Assembly (NCBI GenBank): GCA_022592445.1
Contig: JABYQR010000036.1
Coordinates: 124,001-188,000 of the forward strand
From: Cytidiella melzeri
Lineage: Eukaryota > Basidiomycota > Agaricomycetes > Polyporales > Irpicaceae
Reading direction: 5' to 3'
DNA length: 64,000 nucleotides
In this document: positions 10,190 through 20,955 of the stretch, piece by piece
Layout: each line of letters opens with the position of its first letter
Numbering within the stretch: position 1 is the stretch's first letter
Notes under the pieces: generated by a model
Told to the model about the DNA's origin: nothing
Seen by the model: only the letters and a program-made list of their open reading frames with translations
The model's database searches: none
Program-made: the position numbers and the translations under genes

Positions 10190-11427
10190 ATGGATCCCAA
10201 CCAGCCCGCCGCCCCTGCTGCCCCAGTCGCCAATCTGAGCCAGCAAGACGTCCTAAATATGTTGGGCGTCCTGACACAAAAGATGGTTGACCTCACCAAT
10301 CAAGTGGCTGCACTCGCCGCCGCACAGACGCCAGCAGTTGTCGCTGCTACTCACGGCTCCAGGGAACGGAGTATCGTCGAGAAGCCGGTCTCCTTCAAGG
10401 GGAAAACATCGTCGGAAGCCCGACTCTTCCGCCACGCGTTCATAGTATGGGCGCAAAATCAAGGAAAAGCGTTCTTCCAGCAAGACGCGCAAGGCCAGGT
10501 CCGGGTGGACAACAACGGCGCGAGGATCTTCGATCCTCATAAACTCATCACAAGCGCCCTGTCCTTCATGCAGGAGGACGCCGCTGATTGGGCTCGCCCT
10601 CACATTGAGGAGTTAGCCAATAGCAAGCCAGCATTTGGAAATGACTGGGACACATTTATCGAGGCTTTTAAAGCCAAATTCGAGCCTATAGATGCTGTCA
10701 TGGAGGCTAAGACAAAATAGCCAACATGAAGCAAGGCAACAAAACCTTCGCCGCCCATATCTCCGAGTTCGAGACCTGGGCTCCTCGCACTGGCTGGAGC
10801 CAGCAGGACCTCTTCGATCGTCTCAAGTCGAGCTTGAGCACCGAGTACTTGCAACGTGTCTCGTACTTTCAAACCCGCGCTGCTACCTACGACGCTCTCA
10901 AGGACCAGTGCAAGGCAGTCGATGCTCAGCTCGCCGATTTGCGAAACAGCACGGGCAAGGTTATGGTGGACAGTTCCTCGGGACACGGCAAGTCCCACCA
11001 GCAAGCGTTCCGCGATCCCAACGCTATGGAGATCGATGCCTCCCGCTTCTCCGCCTCGTTTGACTCGCTCTTTGCGGGTCTGGGCAAACAGGAGATCTTC
11101 CAGAAATGGAAGAAGGAGATGAGCAAGCGCTGCTCGGTTTGTGGATCCGAGAACCACAAAAAGAGGGACTCGAAGCACCCTGATGACCCGGTTTGCAACC
11201 ACTGCGGTGGTACCGGTCATTGGGGGGCGGTTTGTCTGAAGCGACTTCAAGGCGTCCCTAAGGGACAAAAAGTTGCTGCTACCTCGTCGACCTCGTCAAC
11301 TACTACCCCGGCGAAGCAAGACGCATCCAATGACAAGGATGCTAAGATTGCGGCACTCAAGGACATGCTTGACATCCAAAAGAAGCAAATGGATGAGATG
11401 GCAGCCAAAATCAATGCGGTTTTTTGA
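10190..11427 (+). pseudogene. gag: Gag of the chromovirus, one-base frameshift
   Basis: Gag packages the RNA and forms the particle. The first part starts at ATG 10190 (MDPNQPAAPAAPVANLSQ) and runs to a stop at 10718-10720; the second continues from about 10720 to TGA 11425-11427 in another frame. Peptide on either side (IEAFKAKFEPIDAVMEAKTK, then ANMKQGNKTFAAHISEFE) reads as one retrotransposon Gag domain if a single base is missing near 10716-10722. A CCHC zinc knuckle is intact near 11193-11235 (C-NH-C-GGTG-H-WGAV-C). A neighbouring knuckle-like motif starting CSVCGSENH lacks the last Cys. The ATG is the first one after the LTR promoter. The gene ends in a T6 run that places pol in the -1 frame. 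Confidence 0.9.
11419..11427 (+). promoter_or_regulatory. Candidate -1 ribosomal frameshift site at the gag stop
   Basis: Gag codons read GCG GTT TTT TGA. If the tRNA on TTT (11422-11424) slips back one base on the T6 run, the next codon is TTG (11424) and the frame continues AAG CGG ACT into protease. The pol frame is exactly -1 and has no ATG near its start, so a fused Gag-Pol made this way is the simplest reading. A downstream stem was not evaluated. Confidence 0.55.
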
Positions 11428-14400
11428 AGCGGACTCGTGACACAGCCGCAGCTGCGAGTCCCCCAGATACCCTGTCTCTGCCTCCTTCGTTGTCCTCCTC
11501 GTCTTCTGCCTCGTCTTCCTCGTGTACAATGTCTACTCCATGCCCGTCGTCTACTATCTCCTCATGTACTATATCGTCGCTAGATCGGTTATCATCTCAT
11601 TTCCGTGTGCATGTACTAGTTAAAGGTCTGAATAGAAGCATTCGCGTTCCTGCAATGATCGATTCGGGAGCTACGGCTTTATTCATCAGTCACCAGTTCG
11701 TCAAGAAGCATAAGATTATTCAGCACCCGCTCGAAAGGGTTATCTCATTGCATAACATTGACGGAACTAAGAATAAAGCTGGCGGATTAACGCACTTCGT
11801 TCGCCTTACACTCACAGTCGGAGATCACACGGAAAAGGCAGAGTTTCTCGTCACGGACTTAGGTCCAGAAGACGTCATTCTTGGGCTACCATGGCTCAAG
11901 CGTGTAAACCCTACTGTCAACTGGGAAAAGGGAGAAATGACAATTCCGAGCGGCTCGGAAGAATCTCCTGCTGAACCTTTCCAGAAAGTTGACGGTAATC
12001 GCAAAGAACGTAGGCAGTGGGTCAAAGCCGGTATTATCCAAGACACCACTGACGAAGTCTGGTGTGTGGCCGGCTTCACCTACTCTACTAAGCTTGCTGC
12101 CGAAGCAAACGAAGCTAAAGCTCATCGCTCCTTCGAAGACATTGTTCCCTCAGAGTACCATAGACACGCTAAAGTCTTCTCTGAGGAAGAGTCTAATCGG
12201 CTACCCCAGCATCAGCCTTGGGACCATTCGATTGATCTCAAACCAGACGCTCCTGAGACCATCAAATCGAAAGTTTACCCTATGCCCCTGAATGAACAAG
12301 CCGAGCTTGACAAGTTCATTCAGGAGAACCTATCCAAAGGTTACATCACGCCTTCCAAGTCTCCGATGGCTTCTCCAGTCTTCTTTATCAAGAAGAAGGA
12401 TAACAAACTCCGACTTATTCAGGACTACAGAAAACTCAATGACATCACTGTAAAGAACCGCTACCCTCTACCGCTTGCCACCGACATCATCAACAAGCTC
12501 AAGGGTGCAAAGATCTTCACAAAATTCGATGTTCGTTGGGGATATCACAATGTCCGAATCAAAGAAGGAGACGAGTACAAAGCGGCGTTCGTTACCAACC
12601 GAGGACTCTTCGAACCTAAGGTCATGTTCTTCGGTCTCACAAACTCACCCGCTACCTTCCAGGCTCTGATGGACAACATCTTTGCCGACCTCGTCGCCGA
12701 GGGCAAGGTGGCTGTCTATCTAGATGACATCTTGATCTGGAGCAACAACCTGACAGAGCACCGCAAGGTTGTACATGAAGTCCTCGAGCGACTTCAGCAG
12801 CATGACCTCTACCTTCGGCCGGAAAAGTGCGAATTTGAGAAATCTGAGATCGAATACCTCGGGTTGATCATTCGTGCCGGTGAAGTAGCTATGGACCCTG
12901 TCAAAGTCCAAGCGTTTCTACGTGGCCCACACCCAAGAACCTCAAAGAAGTTAGAGGATTCATCGGGTTTGCCAACTTCTACCGCCGCTTCATTCAAGAC
13001 TTCTCAAAGCACGCACGGCCTCTACACGACCTGACTAAGAAGGACGTACCGTTCGTCTGGGGTCCAGCACAGCAGACTGCCTTCACGATGCTAAAGAAGG
13101 CCTTTACCACTAAGCCTATCTTGGCAGTCTGGGACCCTGAACTCCCTACACGTTTAGAAGTCGATGCCTCGGGCTATGCGACCGGTGGAATCATCTCCCA
13201 GAAATCAAAGGAAGATGGATTCTATCACCCTATCGCCTACCGGTCCGCATCCATGACTGAAGCTGAGCGTAACTACGAAATCTTTGATCGGGAGATGTTA
13301 GCCATCACCGAGGCTCTCAAAGATTGGCGCCACTACCTTGAGGGGCTCAAGGAACCGTTTGAGATCTGGACAGATCACGCAAACCTGCAGTACTGGAAGA
13401 CTGCGCAACACCTCACTCGACGTCAAGCACGTTGGTCATTACTCTTGGCTGACTTCGACTTTGTGTTGGTACACAAGCCTGGTAGTACCATGATACATGC
13501 TGATCCTCTCTCTCGTCTTCACTCTCACGCTGTCACGGACGAAGAAGACAACAAGGATCAGGTGGTACTGAAACCGGAACACTTCCGGATCCTCGCTACC
13601 AGTGCGCTCGCCACTGCTTCTCCACTCGAATCAAAGATCCGAGAATGCACGGAGCAAGAAGCAGAAGTCGCACAAGCTCTCGCTACCCTTCGCAAAAAGG
13701 GTCCTCGCAAACTTGTCGGAGGTTTACTTGAATGGGAAGAGAGTGACGGGCTCATCTATTACAAGGGAAAACTCTACATCCCTAACAACAAAGAGCTCCG
13801 TCACGAAATCGTCAAATCTTGCCATGACACACCCGCAGCTGGTCATCCGGGCAAACACGGCACCATAGAGCTAGTCTCACGACACTATTGGTGGCCGAAG
13901 ATGAATGCCTTCATCGAGACTTACGTACTAGGTTGTGATCGCTGCCAACGCTACAAGTCAGCTCCACACCCTAAAGCAGTACTACAGCCTCAGGAAACTC
14001 CGGCCGGACCTTGGGAACACGTCGGAGTAGATCTCATCACTCAGCTGCCACCCTCTAAGGGATTTGATTCGATCGCGGTCTACGTCGACCATTACTCCGA
14101 TCAAACGCACATCATCCCTACTACCACTAAGGTTAACGCTGAGGGGATTGCCGATCTACACTACAAAGAAGTATTCCGACTTCACGGCATTCCCAAGAAG
14201 GTGTTCTCTGACCGAGGACCCCAGTTTGCAGCACGCTTCATGCGTGCGCTCTATCACCGCCTGGGCATAGAGACTGGTTTTACGACCGCCTATCATCCGC
14301 AAGGAAATGGCAAAGTCGAACGCAAAAACCAGGATATCGAACAGTACCTGCGTCTATTCTGTCAGCAACGACAAGACGACTGGGTCGATCATCTACCGGC

Positions 14401-15232
14401 GGCTGAGTTTGCACTCAACTCGCGAGTACACGCGGGTAACTCCCAAACACCGTTTGAAGTCATCTATGGATATCGCCCCGACTTCACCATACCAGTCGGC
14501 AAGCGAAGCAATATCCCATCACTCGATGAGCGCCTTGACAATATGGCTCGAGTACGCAAAGAGACCGAAGCAGCTCTTCGTCTAAGCAAAGAAAAGATGA
14601 AGCAACTCTATGAGTCTGAGAAGCGCTCTCCACGCGTCTTCCAAGTAGGGGACATGGTCTGGCTGAACGCTAAGAACGTCCAGATTCATCAGGCTACCCC
14701 TAAACTTGGTCCTCGACAGCTCGGCCCGTACAAGGTCATCGAACGCATTGGCGATCTCGATTACAAACTCGATCTACCCAGCTATCTCCGAATCCACCCC
14801 GTCTTCCATATCAACCGTCTAAGTCCCTGGCACGACAACGGCAAAGACGTACCTCCACCTCCTGATCCTATCGTCATAGAAGGAGAAGAACAGTACGTCG
14901 TCGAAAAGGTGCTAGACAGCAGGCTACACGGACGTTGGAAGAAATTGCAATTCCTTGTCAAATGGGAAGGGTATTCAGACGGACACAATAGCTGGGAACC
15001 AGTAGAAAACCTCGAGAATAGTCAAGAAGCAATTGACGACTTCTACAAAGCAAACCCCGGAGCGCCCCGGGTCATCAAAGCTTCACTCTTCGCGGATCTC
15101 CGCTCGCACTTTCGGGAATTCAATACCCAGACCGACCCCGCTTTCCTTCGCACGATCTATCCATCTACATACGATCTTAGCTGGGATGAAGGCAAACACA
15201 TCGGTCTGGATATCTCAAGAACATCACACTGA
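11424..15232 (+). pseudogene. pol: Pol of the chromovirus (PR-RT-RH-IN-chromodomain), one-base frameshift
   Basis: Domains in order: aspartic protease (IDSGATALFISHQFV near 11660); reverse transcriptase with KIFTKFDVRWGYHNVRI and the YLDD box at 12718-12729; RNase H with LEVDASGYATGG, FDREMLAI and IWTDHANL; integrase with an HHCC finger (HPGKHG, GCDRCQRYK), Asp residues in VGVDLITQLP and FSDRGPQF, and Glu in GKVERKNQDIEQ; a GPY motif (GPRQLGPYKVIERIGDLDY); and a chromodomain (YVVEKVLDSRLHGRWKKLQ ... LVKWEGYSDGHNSWEP) near 14890-15060. The frame breaks near 12912, where one base appears lost between VKVQA and a shifted tail; the expected RT-RNase H connection resumes in the next frame and runs to the stop at 15232. 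The chromodomain usually targets integration to modified histones. Confidence 0.93.
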
Positions 15233-15382
15233 CGGGTAACGTCGAGTCAACGACACCAGAAGGGGAGAAACTTCCTAGCATCCTTCTGACTAGACAATCG
15301 GGGCAATTCTGCTGAATCCCTGTAGACGGGTAGAAGACCTCTATCACCACAGCACAGTGATGCTTCGCGAGGACGCTCGATT

Positions 15383-15398
15383 TTAGGAGGGGGGTAAT
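15383..15398 (+). promoter_or_regulatory. Polypurine tract before the right LTR
   Basis: A purine-rich run (AGGAGGGGGGTAA) directly abuts the TG of the right LTR, where plus-strand DNA synthesis is primed in Ty3/gypsy elements. Confidence 0.75.
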
Positions 15399-16154
15399 GT
15401 CATGGATGGCCTGACTAGCCCTTAATTTTCGCAATTTACCTCTTGTTTTTATCTGTAAAACTCCGGGCTGCAGCTCAGTTGCAATTCTCTCTGCATAAAC
15501 TCCTTTGCACGTCTATTAAGCGCCCGTATCACGTGGCTTAGACGCTCCACACGGTCACATTACTTGCTACTACGTCACACTGGCATGTGACTTAGCTTAA
15601 GTAAGACCACATGGCTACAACACATGGCTCAGCCCATAGCTAGGGTTTGACGTCATAGATACCGTCCACATGGGCTCCTTATTGTTCTTTCCCTATTGTT
15701 CTCTTTATGGAAGGATGTTCTCACAGGTGTGGGAATGGAATACAATAGTTGGTCTCCTTTTAGATAGATTCTCTCACGGGTAGAGTTCTTGGCAAGGTCT
15801 AGACAATAGCTATTGTTCTCCTTTAGGTAGTTCTTTTGTTCTTCGTTCACACGGCTTCTTGCAAAGCCTGCCCTCAACATGGTCTGTGCGCAGGTCCCTG
15901 AAGTCTATATAAGCAGCTACATGTACGCTCCTAGCCCCCATCTCGACCTCTTGGTCTTTACTGGGCTAGGTAAGCAAATCCCCTCTGTACTACATAGCTG
16001 GTAGTCAGAATACTAACTTGGTCTTTACTGGGCTAGACAACTTGTATAAAGTCTGATAGCTGGTGAGAGCACTGTGCTACACGCCTGCCACCACCTCCTC
16101 GTCGATATCCACTTCGTGTCCCTATCTGTCACGTCGAGCCTTGTCTCCGTGTCA
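15399..16154 (+). repeat. Right LTR
   Basis: 756 bp and nearly identical to the left LTR. Differences cluster in the first 300 bp (for example GACGTCATAGATACCGTCC against GATGTCATAAATGACGTCC) plus small indels. TATATAA lies at 15906-15912 and could drive transcription into the 3' half of the hAT gene. Confidence 0.95.
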
Positions 16155-18613
16155 GCGAGTCGACGCTTGCAGGCTTTGTGCAAGTTTCACCGAAGTGGAC
16201 CAAAGAAGGCCTTCTTGATCATATAGTCGAGTTGTTCATTTCGAACGATTTGGTATGTTCTCTGCACTCACCTTCTTATCCATGCTTTCCTAATATTCTT
16301 TCAGTCATTCCGTTTAATTGACACACCCTCCTTCCGTCGGGTGTTAAAGTTTCAGCGACCTGGTATCAAGGACTCTGATATCCCAAGTCAAACCAAACTT
16401 ACGCAAGCAGTGCAGGAGCGAGCACTTGTAGTTCAAGAGCGCCTTCGTGAGGAACTCAAGGTACGTAGATAGCTTTCTTTAAGAGTCTCATAATGACATT
16501 GACTTGTTACAGAATCTGCCTGGGCAGATATCAATCACTTTCGACGCCTGGACATCCGGCTCCATGGACCCGTATCTGTCGGTCACGGCCCACTACATCG
16601 ACAACTTACCTTCTGGTTGGGAGCTGAAGGCGCGCAGTCTAGGATTTGCCCCTATTGAGGGAAATCACAGTGGCGCAAACACTGCCTCGGTGATTTTGCG
16701 TGTAGTTGATCGTTATGATATTCGCGAGAAGGTACACTCATCAGTTTAGTAATTCCAACTGTCTCAAACGCTGATCTCTCTTGTAGCTTGGCTGGGCAAC
16801 TTCGGATAACGCTACCAATAACGACAAGTGCACACGAGTCATAGAGCGCTGTCTCAAGAATCCTCATTGGAAGGCTACTCAACGTCGCGCGAGGTGTCTC
16901 GAGCATATTTCCCACCTCAGTGCGAAGGCATTCATTGAGACTGCTTGTCCAACTCCATCAACATTCAGAACATCCCGCAATGCAGGCTCTACTACCAATG
17001 CAGAGGAGGACTCAGACGACGACCACAACGAAGACGGCGAAGACGGGTTGGAGTCAGGTGCTGAAGATGACGATGGAATTGAATTTAATGCTGGGGATGT
17101 CTTGAGCAAGCTCCTTGCGCTGATCAATCAGGTACCTTATGGTGTTGCGCATCAGCCTGAGTAAAACCTTGCTAATCTTTGAGGTCTAGGTCCGTGCTTC
17201 CCCGCAGGCACAAGCGTACCTCACAACGGTATGCAAAGAGGAGGGAATAGTGCCGCTTCAGTTGCTGAAGTGGGTTCGCACTCGTTGGGGATCAATGTAT
17301 GATCTTCTTGATCGTGCTCGCACATTGAAGAAGGTACATGGTCTTCAATCTCACTGCCCTGATTCGCAAATCTGATACACTTTGATAGGGTTTGAATAAG
17401 TTCTGTCGTAATGCTGATGATAGTTCCAGCGTACCTAAGCTGCAGAAGAAGGAGTACAGAGATTACTTGCTCACGCGGCAGGAGTGGGAGCTCATTGATC
17501 TCATGTGGGAAGTTCTCCAGGTTCTTGATATCCTTCCTGTTGTCATGGCCGTTTCACTCATGCGCAATTCACATCACAATAGCAACCTCGGAAAGCACAA
17601 GCATCATTTTCTGCAGAGAAGACGCCGACTGTCTGGAAGACGTTGCCTACGCTAGAATGTATGCTAGATCGCTGGCAGACAATGGCTAACAGCGCAAAAT
17701 TTGCACCGGTCAAAGACGCTCTTGAAGCTGGTCTTGCAAAGCTACAGAAGTGGCATCGTGCCATGGGGTGCTCTAACATATACTTTATCTGTCTTGGTAC
17801 GTCGTATCTCACATTTTAAGTTGGAGTTTGCTACTCATTTGAGCCGTTGCCCTGTAGTTCTTGATCCCAAAATCAAGACTGCGTATACGTCTAACAAGTG
17901 GGATCCTGACCAGCACGCAAAGGGAATGATAGATCTTGAGAATACAGTAGGTTAAAATAATCTCAATTGTTTGCTTGCTAACCTATGTACCTCGTCGTAG
18001 TTTCAGGAATATTCTGAGCGCTCTAAAGCTCTAGATGGATGTCCGCCTGTATCCGTCCAAATTACCGAACCAGGTGACAACGACAGTAAGCTCAAGCACT
18101 AGCTTTTCATTGTTTTGCTACTGACGTCTCTAGGTATAGTAGAGACTGTCGCAGACACTGATTATGGCACTGCTTGGATGCAAGCAGCAATGGCAGGAGA
18201 GCCGGAGAAGATTCAAAAGCAAGATCCACTGCAAGAGCTTCGCCGATACCTGGAGGCCCCGCGCGAAGCGAAGGCTGTTGATGTTGTCAAGTGGTGGGGT
18301 GTAAGTCTATTTCAAATATTGTCACACAAATGGGTACTCATTCGAGCAACAATAGCAACATGTTGGAGATTATCCTATACTCTCACAGATTGCTCTCGAC
18401 TACCTGGCCATTCAAGGCTCTGCAGTTGCATCAGAGCGTGCTTTTTCAAGTGGAGGCCGTACGGGAACAAAGCTGCGGAACAAGCTCAAGCCTAGTACCT
18501 TTGAGGCTGTCCAGCTGTTGAAGGACGGATATCGCACAGGAGTCATTAGCGCGATAGAGCAGGCTTCATTGTATGTAGAGCTTCAAGGCTCAGATTCTGA
18601 TGAGCTTGATTAG

Positions 18614-19225
18614 CAATCTCTTCGGCTCACAGTAGCACTTTCTCTCGTATAATGCTTGTATCTGTCTTTACTCGCCAGTGAGTCGATAGATTTGGTTCGG
18701 CCCCTTGCAGTGTCACGCTCTTCTAAGCACCCAGACATAGATTGAGTTTCAAAACATCAACTCTCCCTTTTGATCCTACGTGAAACTGACTTATATCACC
18801 TTTTAGAGACTAGATACACCTCAGAAAACATTTTTTTACAAAGTCGAAGCCCAGAAAAAGCCCCACCCACCGGACAGAACACAGAGTCACACACTCTGTT
18901 ACTTGTGTGACTTCAGTGCCACAATACCGTGACTTGCCTATTTGAGATGAACCGTGACTAGAGAGATTTCCTACTAGTATATCATACATGTACTCGTGTT
19001 TCTGATTAGTTTGTCCAGTGTAATACAATCTTCTACTGAGTAGCTTGAAAACAACACTTTAATAAAAAAACTTGCTGTCCGAACTAGTTCGGACTAGTTC
19101 GAACTCAGACCGAACCGCGAAGAACTAGTTCACGTTGGTCAGGTCCAGTTCTGGTTCAGTTCAGCGCAGCCTCTGTCGGTTCAGGTTCAGGTTCTTTAGG
19201 AAGTGTTAAAGAACCGGACTGAACC
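18614..19225. repeat. hAT 3' non-coding region and right subterminal repeats
   Basis: The 3' UTR of the transposase gene is followed, from about 19079, by words such as GAACTAGTTCGGACTAGTTC, GGTTCAGGTTCAGGTTC and GAACCGGACTGAACCGGACT. These mirror the left-end array and lead into the right terminal inverted repeat. Confidence 0.75.
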
Positions 19226-19242
19226 GGACTTCGGCAACACTA

Positions 19243-19250
19243 CCGCTTCT
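19243..19250. repeat. Right 8-bp target-site duplication of the hAT element
   Basis: CCGCTTCT, identical to 6841-6848. Confidence 0.95.
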
Positions 19251-20066
19251 TCTCTCACCACCACCACCACCACCACTCCCGGCTGCTTTTGCGGACACCT
19301 GTCTGCGACTAGGGCTGTCTCATTCATTGCCTTTGACTGTTACTCAGTTTCGCTGTTTACACCCGCTACTACTTCAAGTCTCTCCCGTCGATTTCTCTTC
19401 TGTTGCACATTCAAGCATTTCTCTGTCGCGCACAGCTTGATTGGACCACATCAAATTTGTCTGGCTTCCTGGATGGCATCCTCTTTCTAACACTCTCGCG
19501 ACGACAGTCACCGGCGCATTTTGTGACTTTTCATACTAGGCTAGTGCGCATCGCTGCCAGCGCTGACCACATATATCTCGACCCTTTACCTACCTCTTCG
19601 ACGGAGACAGGATCACTCTTTTTTTTTTTTTTTTATTATCTAAGTTTATAAAGGTCCGTGCGTAACGTAGTTACATGTGAGACCATAATCCGAAACCATG
19701 AAACGGCTGCCAGCGCCCGTCCCGATTGTGGGTTGTTTTATACAGTCCTCGGATGAGTGGTGTGGACCGGACAGCGAAGCAGTGGTGTTCAGGCACCGCC
19801 CAAGTGTCACAACCTATACTTGGCAGAAACAGAAAGGGAGACATAGACCCCCGGCCCCATGTTGGCCTGCGGCTGCGAGTGCCCGCTGCAACTGCTACTT
19901 TCTGACGGTTTTTTCAGGACGGTTGAATGTGGTATGCCCTAGGCCTGATGACTTAGCCCCGTCTAAGCGCGTTGTCGCTACTACGCAGAAAGAGAAAATA
20001 ACCCCCCCTCCGTTGAAGAAACAAAACATTCACCAACATGCCAGGTCATGGCACACAAAAGCCCTT
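19251..20066. other. Unassigned stretch right of the hAT element
   Basis: No recognisable gene. It starts with a short CAC microsatellite (19258-19275), has a 16-nt T run at 19619-19634 that may be the tail of an old minus-strand retroposon, and then sequence of unknown origin up to the orphan ORF. Confidence 0.3.
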
Positions 20067-20732
20067 TCACTCACTTAGGTGAAGGGTTCCTTCGCCGGAT
20101 GCAGGGTAGAGAACACCCCAACCCGCATCCGTGGGTTCCCCCCAAGCCAAACGTCCTGTCTGACTGGGGTTCGCCCGCCACCGCGTAGATTCCGACAACG
20201 AGGGATCGACCTCGCCACCGTCCTCATGATGACCATCGCGTCTCGAATTGGAATCACGGTTTGCCACAGGAAGGCGAAACTCATCCTCTCCGAAATCCAG
20301 CGCATCCGCTGGCCTTCCATTAGCAAGGTATTGCCGCTCCCTCTGCGGCCCCCACCAACTGGAGTATGGAGATTTGAACTCCAGGTCGTCTGTTAGATTT
20401 CTAAAAAACCAGTCGACGAACTTTGCTCGGTCCTCCTCCGACCTAGCATTGGCCTCAGCTTCCGCCTTGGCATGGTGATCATCCGCTGGAATATGTTTCT
20501 CCTTCGGCTTCTTCACCTTCAATATTGGGTCACGCTTCTGCTCCTCAGAAGCCTCCCCTTTGTGTATGAGCGTCCTTATAGTCCACTCATGTCCTGATCT
20601 CCACACCTCACGCATAAACTGCCGATGGGATTTGGGACTGTAATCGATCGGTTTCCACTTGGTATGGGCACCAAACACGGTTTGTTTCAGTAAAATGCTC
20701 CGACAGGGTAAGTACGTTGTACTCCGACGCAC
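20067..20732 (-). CDS. Orphan ORF of unknown function
   Basis: A 221-codon open frame with no family I recognise. Its middle is rich in Lys/Glu/Ala (KKPKEKHIPADDHHAKAEAE), followed by AKFVDWFFRNLTDDLEF and YSSWWGPQRERQYLANGR, then a hydrophilic tail. The first 20 residues may be intron or UTR, because a splice-like signal lies near 20710 on this strand. It lies inside the repeat island beside a KDZ transposase and could be a fragment of a transposon-carried protein. I saw no promoter. Coding status is uncertain; the unbroken length and biased composition are the only support. Confidence 0.35.
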   Translation of the reverse strand: MRRSTTYLPCRSILLKQTVFGAHTKWKPIDYSPKSHRQFMREVWRSGHEWTIRTLIHKGEASEEQKRDPILKVKKPKEKHIPADDHHAKAEAEANARSEEDRAKFVDWFFRNLTDDLEFKSPYSSWWGPQRERQYLANGRPADALDFGEDEFRLPVANRDSNSRRDGHHEDGGEVDPSLSESTRWRANPSQTGRLAWGEPTDAGWGVLYPASGEGTLHLSE

Positions 20733-20955
20733 TCCGACGCACTCCGCTGAACGCCATTCGGCTGTTCAACACCAGTCACCGTTGTTTACCGGCGTTCAGT
20801 GGCACACAACGACAGCCAGTGACAACCAGTGGCTGTCACTGTCCCCAATACATGCAAAACTAGTGGTCATCAAACATCAATGGAGGGTGGTGGCGGGCAG
20901 TGGCATACAGTGACAGTCAATGGGGGAGATATGCATGTACAAATGGCAAGGGTAG
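20733..20955. repeat. Repeat-rich flank with CAGTGG/CAGTGAC words
   Basis: A tandem of CACTCCGACG words near 20727-20747 is followed by many copies of CAGTGG, CAGTGAC and AGTCAATGG in both orientations. It sits just beyond the 3' end of the KDZ gene and may be a subterminal repeat zone of that element. Confidence 0.4.

Larger units (their letters stand above)
8509..16154 (+). mobile_element. Full-length Ty3/gypsy chromovirus (LTR retrotransposon)
   Basis: Two LTRs of 759 and 756 bp, beginning TGTCATGG and ending CGTGTCA, bracket a 6.1-kb interior. It encodes, in order, an ATG-less leader ORF, Gag with zinc knuckle, protease, reverse transcriptase, RNase H, integrase and a C-terminal chromodomain. 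Pol order with integrase last plus chromodomain places it in the chromovirus branch of Ty3/gypsy. Flanking 5-mers are GCAAG (8504-8508) and GCGAG (16155-16159), a 5-bp target duplication with one mismatch. By eye the LTRs differ at roughly 15 positions (about 2 percent), so the insertion is fairly young but not brand new. Gag and pol each carry a one-base frameshift, so this copy is probably dead. It lies inside the hAT transposase gene in the same orientation. Confidence 0.95.
7258..18613 (+). pseudogene. BED-finger hAT transposase gene, split by a retrotransposon
   Basis: Multi-exon transposase. The 5' part (7258-8508) encodes an acidic low-complexity stretch, a basic segment (KKRKVQRSTKKRG) and a BED zinc finger (GHWCKVC, then LRAHIS-HWKTHG). 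The 3' part (16155-18613) gives STLAGFVQVSPKWTKEGLL, TFDAWTSGSMDPYLSVTAHY (catalytic Asp), GWATSDNATNND, LKWVRTRWGSMYDLL, VLDPKIKTAY, and the C-terminal dimerisation block with ALDYLAIQGSAVASERAFSS. The gene ends at TAG 18613. Eight or more short introns are visible. The Ty3/gypsy element sits between codons of NICTSNGK and STLAGF; deleting it with one 5-bp duplication restores the frame. No other clear disabling change was seen in the 3' half. Exons around 7400-7530 are uncertain: a TGA lies in one frame there, so the exact splice is unresolved. Confidence 0.85.
6849..19242 (+). mobile_element. hAT-superfamily DNA transposon with a nested Ty3/gypsy element
   Basis: The ends are perfect 17-bp inverted repeats: TAGTGTTGCCGAAGTCC at 6849-6865 and its complement at 19226-19242. 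They are bounded by an identical 8-bp duplication, CCGCTTCT, at 6841-6848 and 19243-19250. An 8-bp duplication is the hAT hallmark. Both ends carry dense GGTTC/GAACC motifs. After removing the nested retrotransposon (8,509-16,154 plus one 5-bp duplication), the hAT element is about 4.7 kb and carries a single BED-finger transposase gene. The unoccupied site would read CTCACCGCTTCT followed by TCTCTCACC. The exact ends suggest a fairly recent arrival. It can no longer make transposase because of the insertion, but its ends look usable in trans. Confidence 0.95.

Noticed and set aside
10600..11268. Long antisense ORF (222 codons) opposite gag
   Set aside because: Shadow of the gag coding strand; no conserved features of its own.
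19258..19275. CAC microsatellite as a functional repeat
   Set aside because: Six units only; unremarkable.
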